From assembly GCA_036362985.1 (NCBI GenBank), contig JAYGXS010000003.1, positions 87,543,526 to 87,607,525 of the forward strand: a stretch of DNA of 64,000 nucleotides, in the 5' to 3' direction. Made by a program: the position numbers and the translations under genes. This DNA is from Ligula intestinalis. Taxonomy: Eukaryota; Platyhelminthes; Cestoda; Diphyllobothriidea; Diphyllobothriidae. Below are positions 45,195 through 57,000 of this stretch, one piece after another (position 1 is the first letter of the stretch; each line of letters starts with the position of its first letter). A model generated the notes under the pieces. That model was not told the origin of the DNA. It worked only from the letters and a program-made list of their open reading frames with translations, and ran no database searches.

Positions 45195-45490
45195 TGTCGC
45201 AGTTCTTCTCTTACACACTTTTTGAAAATGGTGGCCAGTTGAACTCTGCCTCCATGTTCAATGTAAGAGTTTTTTAACTGCCATAAGTTTTAGTTGTTAA
45301 GTTCACAATTACCTGCAAAACATTGCTAAATTTTGCCCCAAAAAGACAATTTCCGATAATATTGTTACGATTTTCTACGTATATTTGCACATATTTTCAA
45401 ATTATTTTTCAAATTTTAATTTTTTCGAAATTAACTTTGTACAGATAGAGCCGTACCGGCGCTGAAAAATATAAATTCCAAATTCCAAAA
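45195..45490. repeat. Dispersed AT-rich repeat, copy 1 (partner 50265-50563)
   Basis: Shared blocks include aactctgcctcca, gtaagagtttttt, gctaaattttgccccaaaa and gtactggcgctaaaaaatat in matching order. Both copies are non-coding. Confidence 0.7.
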
Positions 45491-45556
45491 TGTGTTCAAA
45501 CACCAAGCAGACAAGAAGACAAATTGAGAATTCTAATAATTTAAAAGGAGGCTTAC

Positions 45557-45643
45557 TTTGGTTTACAATAGTGATATGTGATTTCAGGTCTCCCTTCCGT
45601 TTGAAAAAATGACCACAAATATCGCGAGGGAAGTTCCGCAGAT
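45557..45643 (-). pseudogene. Dead type A finger exon
   Basis: The exon is 87 nt and in frame (L-R-N-F-P-R-D-I-C-G-H-F-F). But the first zinc Cys is Arg, the last zinc His is Asn, and the acceptor AG is TG. It could neither be spliced nor bind zinc normally. Confidence 0.75.
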
Positions 45644-45649
45644 CATAAA

Positions 45650-47185
45650 CAGCAATAACAAGGCACATAGAGACCTGCGTGTACTAGAGACTGGATTTAA
45701 TTGCTCCAAGATCTCATTTAAGTTCGAGGATGATAAAAATTGCTACTCTAAAAGAAAGAACATCACAGTACGAGCGAAAGATCACACTAAGAAACAAAGT
45801 CAACAAATGCTATGTTGAATAAAATTGCGAAAAGTTAAGCTACTGAATCTGCGACTGCACAAAATTCGCGTTTTTTTTGCACGGGACCCTAATACTTAAA
45901 ATAAACAAGCAGAGGTCCAATGATTCATTCGTGAGCGGTAAGTTGTGGATGTCGTTTTTTGATAGAATTTGTTAACAATTAAAGTATAATTAGATAGAGA
46001 TGGTCAAGGGTTAAGTTTTGGGTTCTTTTTAACTGTAATATTTAAGGTCATCGTAGGCGTAGGCTAGCAACTTGTCATAAAACTGCCCAGTCTTCATTAA
46101 AATTCATTTTATAAACAGTCCAAAGGCTGCATACAGCTACTGCACCGAAAAACTGGCCGGTCTGGCTCATATTATAAAGAGAGGCCACCCTCTGCAGTTC
46201 AATACCACCACCGAAACCGTGCTGTACCAACGGCTGGCGTGCAGAAATAGGGAGATTGTGGAAAAATCACCTTATTTAAATTTTGTATGCAAGCGGTTAT
46301 TAGAAAGTTTGGGTATCCAAACACCCCTCTAGAAATCCCGGCTCCTTTTTCGATGAAATTAAATATTCATTTGCACTCGTTCACCACGAATTAAACGTTT
46401 CATCACTAATTACGATAAACAGCTGGGTTTGGGAAAGAGATAATAAGGTGCCTTACACGACAGTTTACCTGAAAAAAACAAAGATATTAGTTCATTCAAT
46501 GCTATGTAAACTAAGCTGAGCAGATTTTTCTTCCACTCCTTGACAAGTTAACGAAGATTTCAGTCTGAAGGAAGGGCAACTGAACAAGCTCGACTTTCCA
46601 CGGGAAGTGTGTGCGTCCCCAAAAACCTTCAGTGCTGAACAAAAGCTGGCGCGCGAGATCGTTGTATGGTCGAACGCAATGGCATCACAAACAAGTCAAA
46701 TGTTTACACCGTACGCTAAAAGCCATGCCCAGAGGCTGTTCGTGAAAAGTACGTGGATCGATATCGTATTTGGCTGATATGCAAATATAGGTCGGCGACG
46801 ATCGAACAGGAATCCAGCGGTTTAATACAACAACATACCTACTTATTTTATTAAGGTAGGTGTCGTTTAATGTGAGGACCAGGTAAAGGCTTAAATTCTT
46901 ATTTAGCGTTAAGCTGACCTAACGTATAACGTCTCGTCCAATCGAACCTACTCTAAAAGTCTGTCAATAGTTAAAGAAAACAATTAAATTTGCTTAAAAG
47001 AGCAGAGTTTTATTCTTCTCAGGTAAATTTTTTTCATTGAAAGTTCAGGCAAGCGTGGAAACTGCGGTCCATATACTGGAAATAACACTAGGACGGCTAA
47101 GACCGAACACTCCTAACTTCTACTTTCATGATCGACCAAACAGGCGGGCCTGGGCTTTTAGCTAGTTAATATGCTGTCGGTACGG
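45650..47185. other. Stretch without a recognised gene
   Basis: Decayed zinc-finger cassette flank (for example gaaggaagggcaactgaac near 46570, compare 18217). No further coding similarity. Confidence 0.4.
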
Positions 47186-47189
47186 TAAA

Positions 47190-47850
47190 TAACGGACTGT
47201 TTGTAAGCTACCACCTGCCTGTTTGCAGTTTTGATTATTACTTATTTACTTCCAGTAGATGATGAATGGCAGTGAAAATAGCAATAAAAACTTCTAGGGT
47301 GACTCTATGAGTCGTTTGTTCGAACGACTTTCTTCAAAATCACACGTTAATTGCCCTAAAAATAGGCAAAGCTGTAGTGGGCGCCAGCTCCACTCTGGGA
47401 ACCCGTGATCGCTGACTCATCACGCTAAAGCTGCAATCACGCTGGCTGCCCGCAACCTGTCTGGCGCGACCGACTAACACGTCCGGTCTTGACTGCGCCC
47501 TTTGTCGGCGATTAACCTCGCATGGTCCAAACTATGACCTTCAAGGTTGCTGTCAACAATGACCGCTTGGATATCTGCCTCCAGACAGCACTCCGGACCT
47601 AGCCCGTCTCGCGGCTAGACATGCGTTCCGGCATTCAAGACTTTGTCCAAACTATTCTCCTTCCCCTCTGGACAGAATACACTAGTCTTGCTACTCTGGC
47701 CTTCCCAAGACTTTTCTCCTTTCCCAAAGAACCGAGTCTGGAAGATCGCAGCCGTAAGGGTTAACCTTAAATAGCCTACACCCTGCAATATATCTACGGC
47801 AAAGGCTATGGGGAACTTTGGAGAACCAGCTGCAAAGTTAAAGCTGCGGT
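47190..47850. repeat. Dispersed repeat split by an LTR-like insertion
   Basis: The parts 47190-47370 and 47790-47850 match one contiguous sequence at 52480-52755 (gtttgtaagct, cacacgttaatt and ggctatggggaacttt). The 420 bp between them (about 47375-47790) resemble the LTR-like repeat at 21352-21760. The copy at 52.5 kb preserves the uninserted state. Confidence 0.6.
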
Positions 47851-48079
47851 AAACGACGTCATTACTTCAACCAGCACGTTACCAGCTTGAAGTTTTAAAT
47901 TCCCCTCATGCTGATCATCACAGACAGGACTCGCATGAATTCCAAGAAAATAAAAAAGCGCATCAGAATTATAACCTAAATTCTCAAGCGAAATCACCCT
48001 GAAGACCTAGTGGAGAAGAAGACTTATTCGGAGGAGGCAAAGGAGACATAGAAGTAATCGGAGGAGAGGACGGACGTTC

Positions 48080-48166
48080 GCTTATGGACACAATCGATGC
48101 GTACTATCAGGCACCCGCTTGTGGAAAAAAGGTTGGCACAAAACTCGCAGGTCCACATTCGAATAC
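48080..48166 (-). pseudogene. Dead type B finger exon
   Basis: The minus strand reads I-R-M-W-T-C-E-F-C-A-N-L-F and ends R-I-D-C-V-H-K-R, aligning residue by residue with type B. The first zinc His is Arg, the acceptor AG is gone and the donor GT is GC. Confidence 0.65.
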
Positions 48167-48169
48167 ATG

Positions 48170-50260
48170 AAAAACAGATAAGGGAAACAGTGTATATTAT
48201 TCAAATGAGTCATGTGGATGCTTATTTTCGAATTTTTGTGTTTTTTAGAGGGCTAATTGATGGGGCAATTTGCGACCTTAATCCAAGCAAATTGGCATGG
48301 CAACGCCATGGCCTTCAAGAACTGCGAAAATGCAAGTGGACTACGGGGTTCCACAATCGATTGTTTCCAATTTCACACGCTTTTCGCATGACGCGTATGC
48401 CAGCGGATACACATAATTCAACAAATAAGATCTATCAGTACCAGCTGTGGTTAGGCTTCCGGCAACAGACCATAACGGTAGTCTGGCACCCATTCTGCAG
48501 CCATATTGTCTAGCTGTCCCACAGACGAGAAGAAAGGCAAGAGTTGTTTTCCTGTTGACGTTCGCTTACCTTCTTATGAGGGTCAAACGGCAGGCTAATA
48601 AAGTCTAGGCACGAACTGACCCCTGCTTCTCCTGCTGAAATCCGCAGACTCAGTCGATTAGTGGTCGGAGGTAAGTGTAGGCGATGTGGAACGAAGGAAG
48701 GCATGTCTAAACATCAAGCACAATGACCTTTGTGTGCACAACAAGAAGGTCACGATCATGTTGACGGAAGTTAGTCTGACCCAGTTGGCTCCTCAAATGC
48801 GAATGTTATTTCTTCATAACTAATAGCGATTTACGTTTCGGAAGTGGACGATAGTTTGTGCGACAACTGTAGATGGGGAGCGCAGGCGGCCATCGAAGTT
48901 AAGCAGCACTAGAGTAGCAGACTGCTTAGGGAAAGCCAAAAGAAGACACAGATTGCCTTTATATGCGCAGTAAACGATGGTGCAAATGGTACACGGATAG
49001 CATTCCGTCCGCGGAGGCAGGCAAACGACGGTTACGGGAGGGGTGGTGGGGCGATATATGGATAATATGGACTCGGCGGATCGAAAAACACTATAAATTA
49101 AGGTAACGGGGGCTGCAAAACTAGTAGTAATCGCCCTCTGCCATAGTGACGATATACTCAATCTTGTTGTCCGTGGTCCACCTGGTAGCTTCACAGTATA
49201 CGATAGAAGGTGGATCATATTGCACGAAGCATCGGTGAAAGTGCTCGTGTAGGTTTGTACTAAAGCGTATACTGGCAGCATAAGAAAAGCCTAACAGCGT
49301 CATTCAAAGGTAGTTCCAGCTGACGTTCTAGAGTACACAGAGTCTACGAGGCTCTGAGCCAATTGGAAAGAATGATCAGCAGGAGATATGGGGGTAAAAA
49401 TCGAAGTTCATAAAAAATGGCAAGCTACAGCAAATCCCTTGTCTGCGTGCAGTTAGGACTGTGTGCGACGGTGAATATGTGCAAACCTCAAGTTAGGCAA
49501 AGTGAGATGCGTTAACAGAAGAAATAGGTTATGGACTGGGAAACGTGGACCGTGGCCAAGGTTGCCGTTTGAAATTCATAAGTCTTCGGGTAAGTAGATT
49601 AGAAAACGCAGGGCGGCTAGGTCGCCCAGGCACCTGAGACGCTCCATAATAGACCAAAAGTTTGCAAAGCACAAAGTTTGGCGAAGCAATACGTGCTGCC
49701 AAGGAAAATTGGCGGTTGATAGTTTCCAACGCTGTCGACGGAAGGCCCAGTGACATAGTAAGCAGTACGGTGGTCGAAGTCCGGAAAACCCGCAATCATA
49801 GCGGACGCTTAAACGGGCGACAAAATGGTTAGTAAGCAAATAGTGAAACAAAATAGCATTAAAACATTCGGCGGAGAGGGTAACCAATCAGCGGGAACAG
49901 TCTACCTAAACCGTACGCGAAGACTGGCGCCTATAAGTACTGTCTCCATGAGCCTTCCGAAGGGTTGGTGTTGTGGTTGAGTTCAAAGATAAACGCAAAG
50001 GGTGGCATCTTATGCGGATGCATGAAAAAAACTCCCAAGCAGCTTTTCCATGACGCCAAGAAAAGACCATCGGGAAAACAGGAAAACCTTTTGAAACTAT
50101 TTTCTCTGCCTCGTGTCCACCGGGAACCTAGATGTTTCCATTGACCACCGCTCAATCAAACGAAGCCACGTGGACCTAGTTAGTCTAAGCTGCTGCCGTT
50201 TCGTTGGCTTCTTACCATTATCCGACTTCCTACACCAATATCTGCTCTACTTCTCTGTCC
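48170..50260. other. Stretch without a recognised gene
   Basis: Several overlapping minus-strand frames of 60-153 codons occur at 48820-49890, but none carries a recognisable motif and they overlap each other. They are treated as chance. Confidence 0.35.
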
Positions 50261-50264
50261 TATC

Positions 50265-50563
50265 TTCCTAAGCAGTTTTATTCTCTTACACCCTTTAAAA
50301 AAATGGAGGCCCATTCAACTCTGCCTCCAATTTCATTGTAAGAGTTTTTTTACTGCCATCAATTTTAAGATTTTAAGTTCACAACTAACTAAAAAACATT
50401 GCTAAATTTTGCCCCAAAAGAACAATTTCTACTGACATCATTGCGATCTTCTACGTCTATCTGCGCACATTGGCAAATTCATTTTTGTATTGTTTTACGA
50501 AACAAATTCTGCATTGACAATATCGTACTGGCGCTAAAAAATATAATTCCCGAATTCCAAAGA
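50265..50563. repeat. Dispersed AT-rich repeat, copy 2 (partner 45195-45490)
   Basis: Same order of blocks as copy 1. It lies about 90 bp before the second MITE. Confidence 0.7.
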
Positions 50564-50653
50564 CCTTCGCCCACGTGTAGGGAAGGTGGTAAAGTGGGCA
50601 GCAGCCCAAGTGATGGAATCGGGGGAGAACGAATGAGATGTAAGGGAAGCATA

Positions 50654-51043
50654 CTGGTTGTCCCAAAAATATATACACATTTTAACTGACTGTAAACTTG
50701 ATGTTTATTATAACTTCATCATTTAAAAATGTAAAAATATTAACACCTATCATTTTATTATTTTTTCAGTGCATGTTTTCAAACTGATCTCTATTTTGAT
50801 CGAAATATTGTTCTTAGTACCACTCGCTATACTGTTTATTTCGCCTAGATTATCGTCATTAAGAGTATGGACTTACATTGGGGTCTAACTTTTCCAATGG
50901 CAACGTTGCATAATGCAAAAACATGCAGTGAGAAAACAATAAAAAGCTATCTGTAAATATTTTTACATTTTTGATGTTATAAAATTATAACAAACACTAA
51001 GTTTACAACTATTTAGAGTGCGTATACATTTTTGGGCATCCTG
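50654..51043. mobile_element. Mariner-like MITE, copy 2
   Basis: The ends are CTGGTTGTCCC and, inverted, CAGGATGCCC, with TA before the left end. The internal arms match those of 30826-31220, including tcactgcatgtttt on one arm and its complement on the other. Length is about 390 bp. Confidence 0.7.
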
Positions 51044-51909
51044 CATTAAGTGATATCGCGCGAACAAATGACATCTATTAATAAAAAGCTACTTTCATAC
51101 CGTCAGTAGACCGATTTAGTTACCAATTCTACCTTTTCGTCGCGCGACACTTGAATCTTATGGGAACGAGCAGCCCTATCTACGAGCATTTCAGATGAAA
51201 AGCGAGCAACTCGCCGAAAATTTGCATTGATTGACGAGCTTCCACTCACGTGACGAGTTGTCAGTGCTGATGCCAAAACCTCCGCGGCTTCAACACCGAA
51301 GAGACCATGAGTGTGGGAAACCATTACCTTGATAAGGAACTCAGGGCACGGTGTGAACTTGGTTAATGACAAGTTGTTGTCCCCTTTAAGGTTATCCTCA
51401 AGCGAAGTCAAAAGTGGTTTTCAGTTGGTGCATAAAAGATAAGCAGTGATAGTGAATTAAAACTCGGGCCCAGGCGAGTGAAATTCATAAGACCCAGGGG
51501 TGGATGTTCCTTCTTCACATCTAAACCCTTACCTCGTTTCACCTCCTCTACCCATCGTCTGCCTAAAGCTGCCAATGAAACTTCATAAAACAAAGTAATC
51601 TGAAAACAGTCAAAAACACTTATCTTTATTATATTTTGCCATTTTATATTGATGCTATTCTGGGGCGGAGCGGACTGACCTCAGTTCGATCATTTTAAAT
51701 AGGAAAATTCGTCTCACAAAATGATCATTTCACGTGACGAGCTTGAACGGATTGGACTCGTTAACCAAGGTTCCAACGTACTAGAAAATAGGTCTACTGA
51801 AACGTTGAAAGTAGGTTTTTGCATTAGAAATCACAGAGAAAATCGGTCTAACAAGAAAGCCCTACCCTCGTTCTTCGATATTCTTCTAAATAGACAAGAG
51901 GATGGTTCT

Positions 51910-52400
51910 ATGCAGAATAGTATCCGTTCAATGCCACAGGTTGCAAAAAACTTCGTCTTACTGTCAATACGGATAAGACGATGGTCATGTATCCGCGGCC
52001 ATCCCTTGTTGGTTACAATGCTCCAGAGAGCAGAAGCTACGGCGTCGATCAAAAATGTGGAAAATTTCGCGTATCGACAGCACGCTAACTTGCAACAGCA
52101 GAATCGACAACCCTGCCGTTATCCGGATCTGTAGAACCAATCAAACTATCGGCCGGCTTCTGGCCTCCATGAGGAACCGTCCTGATATCCAACTGTCCAA
52201 TAAACTGAAGATATACAAGGCCATCGTCCGAACGACACTGGTACGGGGCGGAGACTTGGACCGTCTAAGTCAGCCAAGCTCGGAAGATAAACCATTTCTA
52301 TCTCAGTTATCTCCACAGAATACAAAAGTTTAGATGGTGGAACAGGATCCGAGACACGAAAGTCCTGGAGAGGACGGGCATTCTTAATATTCATGCCACC
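51910..52400 (+). pseudogene. LINE reverse transcriptase C-terminal fragment
   Basis: The reading GLRLTVNTDKTMVMYPRPS is followed in shifted frames by TIGRLLASMRNRPDIQLSNK, LKIYKAIVRTTL and [16 protein letters not shown]. This is the post-palm and C-terminal region of a widespread metazoan LINE type related to RTE, whose proteins typically read DTDVLERTGI near here. The palm and everything upstream are missing. The copy belongs to a different family from the other RTE copies here. Confidence 0.65.
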
Positions 52401-52479
52401 TGGTATGGGTAAAGGACTGAGGACTACCCAAGCAACCACCCTCCGTTGATTTTGTGGCACGCAGTAGATAGGTACGGTA

Positions 52480-52755
52480 AATTACTGACTATTTGTAAGC
52501 TGCTACTTGCTTGTTTGCAGTATGTAGATACCACTTGCCTATCTTCCAGTAACTGATTAATGGCAACTTAAATATCAATACAAACTGTAAGGGCGACTCT
52601 ATAAAACTTTTATTCACATGAGTAACTTCAAAATCGCACGTTAATTTCTCAGGAGATAAGGAAGCTGACATCTAAAAAAAATGGCATATATCCCACAAAG
52701 GCTATGGGGAACTTTGCAGAGCACACTGATAAATTAAAGCACCAATAAACAGCTC
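52480..52755. repeat. Dispersed repeat, uninterrupted copy
   Basis: Counterpart of the split copy at 47190-47850. Confidence 0.65.
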
Positions 52756-53205
52756 AAAGCTCTAATCGTTAACTCAAAAGTGAGCCTTGCAAGAATCCCT
52801 GACAAAACCGTAACCTGAACTTGGAAAATAGACCACATTTCAATTGTAAACGTAACCCTTTCTCAAAGCCGGACTTCGGCCTAGTATTAACTGCAACTCT
52901 AAACCCAGGCCTAGCAGGAAAACTGAGCCCGCACCCAATCCAACAAAATACCCTGAACCTGAGCCTGATTGTAATCGGAACCTTAATTTTAACCTGTAAA
53001 GTAACCGTAATACCATCCCAATCCGTTATCGTAACAGTGGCTCTAACGGTATCCAGTATACGACAATCGTATGCATTATACTTTAATCGAATAGGTTGCA
53101 ACCTGGGCAGACCTGGCAACATACGCGCCCAAAACACAAGACTCAACTTTCACTGCACTTCTTGTCATATTAACCATGATAGCCATAACGGAAAATAATC
53201 GTATT

Positions 53206-53598
53206 TTACCGACAAACACAGAGCACACCACTTAGGCATTTTCTGCCTCAGCGGGCATCATCAGGTGGTCGTAGCCCAACTCCAGTGTAACATCCGAGTT
53301 TCGGACTCGCGTCTCTCCGGCCAGAAGCGAACAGTTTAACCCTTCAGCCACGTGTCCACCGTGAATGTCGGTTTTTGCTCGGGACTATATAGTAATGGAT
53401 TACTGCGGACACAAGCCAACAACCCGGTGGACGCGTAGCTGAAGGATTAGAGTGTTCGCTTCTTGTCGGAGAGATGCGAGTTCAAAATCCATGTTTGGCA
53501 GTAATTTCTGCTATTACACTTAAGTTAGACTACCACCAACCAATGACGCCCAATGAGGCAGAAAAGGCCTTAGTGGTGTGCTCTGTGTTCGTCGGTAA
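53206..53598. mobile_element. Inverted dimer of a tRNA-derived SINE
   Basis: The left end TTACCGACAAACACAGAGCA recurs inverted at the right end (GCTCTGTGTTCGTCGGTAA, ending 53598), and complementarity continues along about 170 bp per arm. Each arm contains a tRNA-like head facing the centre. The right arm has gtagctgaaggattagagtg and agttcaaaatcc (A and B boxes). The left arm holds the same inverted. About 60 bp separate the heads. It is a head-to-head SINE pair or a fold-back element built from one. Confidence 0.6.
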
Positions 53599-53837
53599 CA
53601 TACAACTGTAACTTAAAGCTGACGAGTACATAACTATTTCACCTTGAAAACATACGATTGGGGTTTAAATTAGCTCGCAACAAAGGCATCAACCAGGATG
53701 GGTGCATCTTGAAACAGATGGGTGTACCATTACCCACCAATATAAAGGGAAAATGCAGAAAAACGTAACGATGCAGGCCACATATGAGCAGATGACGTAG
53801 GAAAGAGCCATCCAATGACTAGAAAAGGGACACGTAC

Positions 53838-53922
53838 TTTTGTGGACACGGTTAATATGTTGGTAGCATGCTCTTCTTCGCAATGTCTTTCCCACAGACT
53901 TCACAAGTATACTCCCGCAGGG
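53838..53922 (-). pseudogene. Type B finger exon with two-base deletion
   Basis: It reads L-R-E-Y-T-C-E-V-C-G-K-D-I-A-K-K-S-M-L and then shifts frame; the end Q-H-I-N-R-V-H-K is in another frame. The exon is 85 nt with acceptor TTTCAG and donor GTACGTG still intact. Confidence 0.75.
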
Positions 53923-54029
53923 CTGAAAACAAAAAAAGGGGAAATGACTAAAGACTGGAATGCTTTTTGCTTGCTGACACAGGGACCATATAAAACAGAC
54001 AGGGACCAAATAATACAGAAAAATACCAT

Positions 54030-57000
54030 AGTGCTGTGGAAGAATTCAGTCCTGATGACGGCTGCGGTCCAGCAGTACTGGCTAACTCGCGCCCAAACGC
54101 ATTGGACACTGCAGAGTCTCGTCAGCTGAAATTGCTGTATACTAACGCCCAAAGTTTATTCTTGAATATTGATGAACTTCGAATACAGGTAGCCGATGGG
54201 TCCCCTGATGTTATAGCAATAACAGAAACCTGGATGCCACAGAGGACCAGTGATTCAGAAGTGGTGCTATGCGGACACCAACTATTTAGACGAGACCGAG
54301 TAGAACACCAAGGTGGAGGAGTTGCTATGTATGTAAAGAATGAATTAAGTGTGTGCGAGAAGCCTGAAAGGATTACTCATGGTATAGAGGCTATTTGGCT
54401 GACAATTAAGGCACGGGGGTCGCAGCCCCTGGAAGCCGTGGCGGTCTACCGACCACTGCGGACAAACAGTAATGCAGATGCGTGTTTACTGGTGTGAAGA
54501 AAGGAGATAGGAAGTCGACCTGATGTTGTACTCATGGGTGACTTCAATGCGCCCAGCATATGTTGGAACAATTTGCGGGCCAATTGTTCTAAAAACGCCT
54601 TTGATCACCATCTGCTAAAAACAACACTTGAGGCCCTTCTCACAAAACACATCCTTATTTCAACTAGAGCACGTGGAGGGCAACAAGCTAGTTGTTTAGA
54701 TCACGTCTTCACGAAGCATCCCGACACTATAGACGAGGTATGCTGCCTACCTCCACTAGGTCGAATTGATCATGCCATTCTTTTGTGGGAATATGGTCTT
54801 TACTCGCTACCCCTACAGTAGACGAACCAAGGCCAAATATATGGCGAGGTGACTTCTCACAAATGAGAGTAGAGGCATCACAAATAGACTGGGGTCTTCT
54901 TTTCTCTGGGGATGTGACTGAGGACTGGAATACATTTAAGGAGTGGTTGTTGCAGCTAATGCGCAGTCATTGTCCACTTTCAGTGCCCAAGGTATCTAGC
55001 CGACCTCCATGGCTGAACAGAGCTATCAAAAGGGAGATAGATAAAAAGAAAGCTTTGGAAGAAGTTTTGCAACACAAGCCGCAACGAAGATTTTGAACAG
55101 TACAAAATCCAGCGGAACAAGGTAGAAAATGGTTTTCAAAGCACGACGGGACATTGAGAGCGATCTACTTCGTCGAGCTGTCAATAATTTAAAGTTGCTA
55201 TACCGTTATTTACGGGAAAGCACACGTAACAGGAACCCGATTTCTGCTATGCAAACTGATGATGGTCACGAAATCTCCGACTGTAAAAACAAAGCAGAAC
55301 ATTTTGCTGAGTTCTTTCAGACTGTCTTCACCATAGAACCTCCCTTCGTTGCAACTGTTGACGAGATCGTGGAAGCACCAAATATTGGGGATGTTTTGTT
55401 TGAAGAAGAGACGACTTTCGAGAACAAAAAAGCTTGAAGGAATGTAAATCTCCGGGTCCAGATGAAATTCCTGCCAAATTGCTCAAGGAACTTGCTAGAG
55501 AGCTAGCTAAACCCCTTTCACTAGTGGGCCAGAAATCGTTTGATACTGGAATACTTCCTCCAGACTGGAAATTAGCGCATATTACACCGCTTTACAAAAG
55601 CGGTGGTCGTGCATCTGCGAATAACTACCGACCTGTGAGTCTGACCTCCATATGCTGCAAAGTAATGTAGAAGATCATCAAGAAGCAATTGATGAAAGAT
55701 TGTGAAACTCACAATATATTGTCAAATGCGAAATTTGGATTCCGTAGGGGAAGGTCATGTGTAACAAACTTGCTTTGTACAATGCAAAGCTGGACAAGGG
55801 CAATTGATGCAAAAGAAACTGTACATGCAGCCTTCATTGATTTCCGGAACGCCTATGACAGTGTTTCACACCAACGTCTCCTGCATAAGTTGAGACTGAT
55901 GGGTATCGGAGGCAGACTTCTTACGCGGATTGAGAATTTCCCATCTGGTGGTTATCAAACGGCGGGTGTAGGACGACAACAGCAAAGGCCGACAGTCATC
56001 GAGTGTGGAGTACCTCAAGGTTCAGTACTCGGACTCACCCTCTTTCTCTTGTTCGTAAATGATTGTGTACAGGAATTGGACTGCGAGTGTGCCATGTTTG
56101 CAGATGGTGTAAAAATATGGAGGGTCATCAGGTGTGCTGCCGATGAAGAATACTTTCAGGCATTGTTGGTGACGATCATCAACCGGAATTAAGCATTGAC
56201 GGCCACGAACTAAATGTCCCAGGAGTTATCAAGGATTTGGGCATATCCTACTCTAATAGTCTCAATTTGTCAGAGCCCTGTGCCCTGATAGTCTCGAAAG
56301 CACGCCGAACCACCGGATTTATCCTTAGAAATTTTAAGACTATCAAGGTTAGAACTAGCCTTTATAATATGTACGTGAGACCTAGTCTTGAATACTGCTC
56401 ACCCTTATTCAGTCTTCTGCGCACTAGTGAACGGACGAAAATAGAATCGGTGCAGCACTTCTTCACTAGAAGAGTTTTCACTACAGAACACCGTAACTTA
56501 ACCTACCAACAAAGGTGCAAACTTATAAAGCTGGATCCACTTTGGCTTCGTCGATTGCAGAAGGGTCTATTTTTACTGTTTAAACTTTTGAATGGTCAAA
56601 CCTTTAATCCTCTTAGTACAATAAGGCAGCTTGAGCACTCTCGACGCGCCAGTCATCGAGACGTATTTTTATTTCTTCTCATGGCACGCACAGTTAATAA
56701 TAATAATAAGGTTTATTTGTAAAGCACATCTTTGGCGCCGTCAAAAAACCCCGGAAGGCAGGAAAAAACCTAACCCAAACCCCTTCTTTCGCAGTGACCA
56801 TTGTATTTGTTTTGGTCTTTTGCTAGGTCAATAGTGTGCGAAATAAGGAGTATGTTTTAAGTGAAAAAAACCTGACTTCTAGGGAACAAAGCGAGGACAA
56901 CATGAAATAAAAATAAGTACCGGCAATTCTTTTCAGTAAATGCCATATCAATCTGGAATAAGCTGCCCAAAAGTATTAAAACCCAGCAAAACTACCCTAT

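Noticed and set aside
48097..48513. Plus-strand 138-codon frame
   Set aside because: It overlaps the decayed minus-strand type B finger exon at 48080-48166 and has no recognisable motif, so it is most likely a chance frame.
48820..49887. Minus-strand frames up to 153 codons
   Set aside because: Several frames overlap in the same interval and none has conserved motifs of retroviral, Gypsy or host proteins that I can identify.
52800..53070. Loose runs of taacc, ctgaacc and cctgagcc resembling degenerate telomere-type repeats
   Set aside because: The period is irregular and no uninterrupted TTAGGG or CCCTAA units occur, so an interstitial telomere is not supported.
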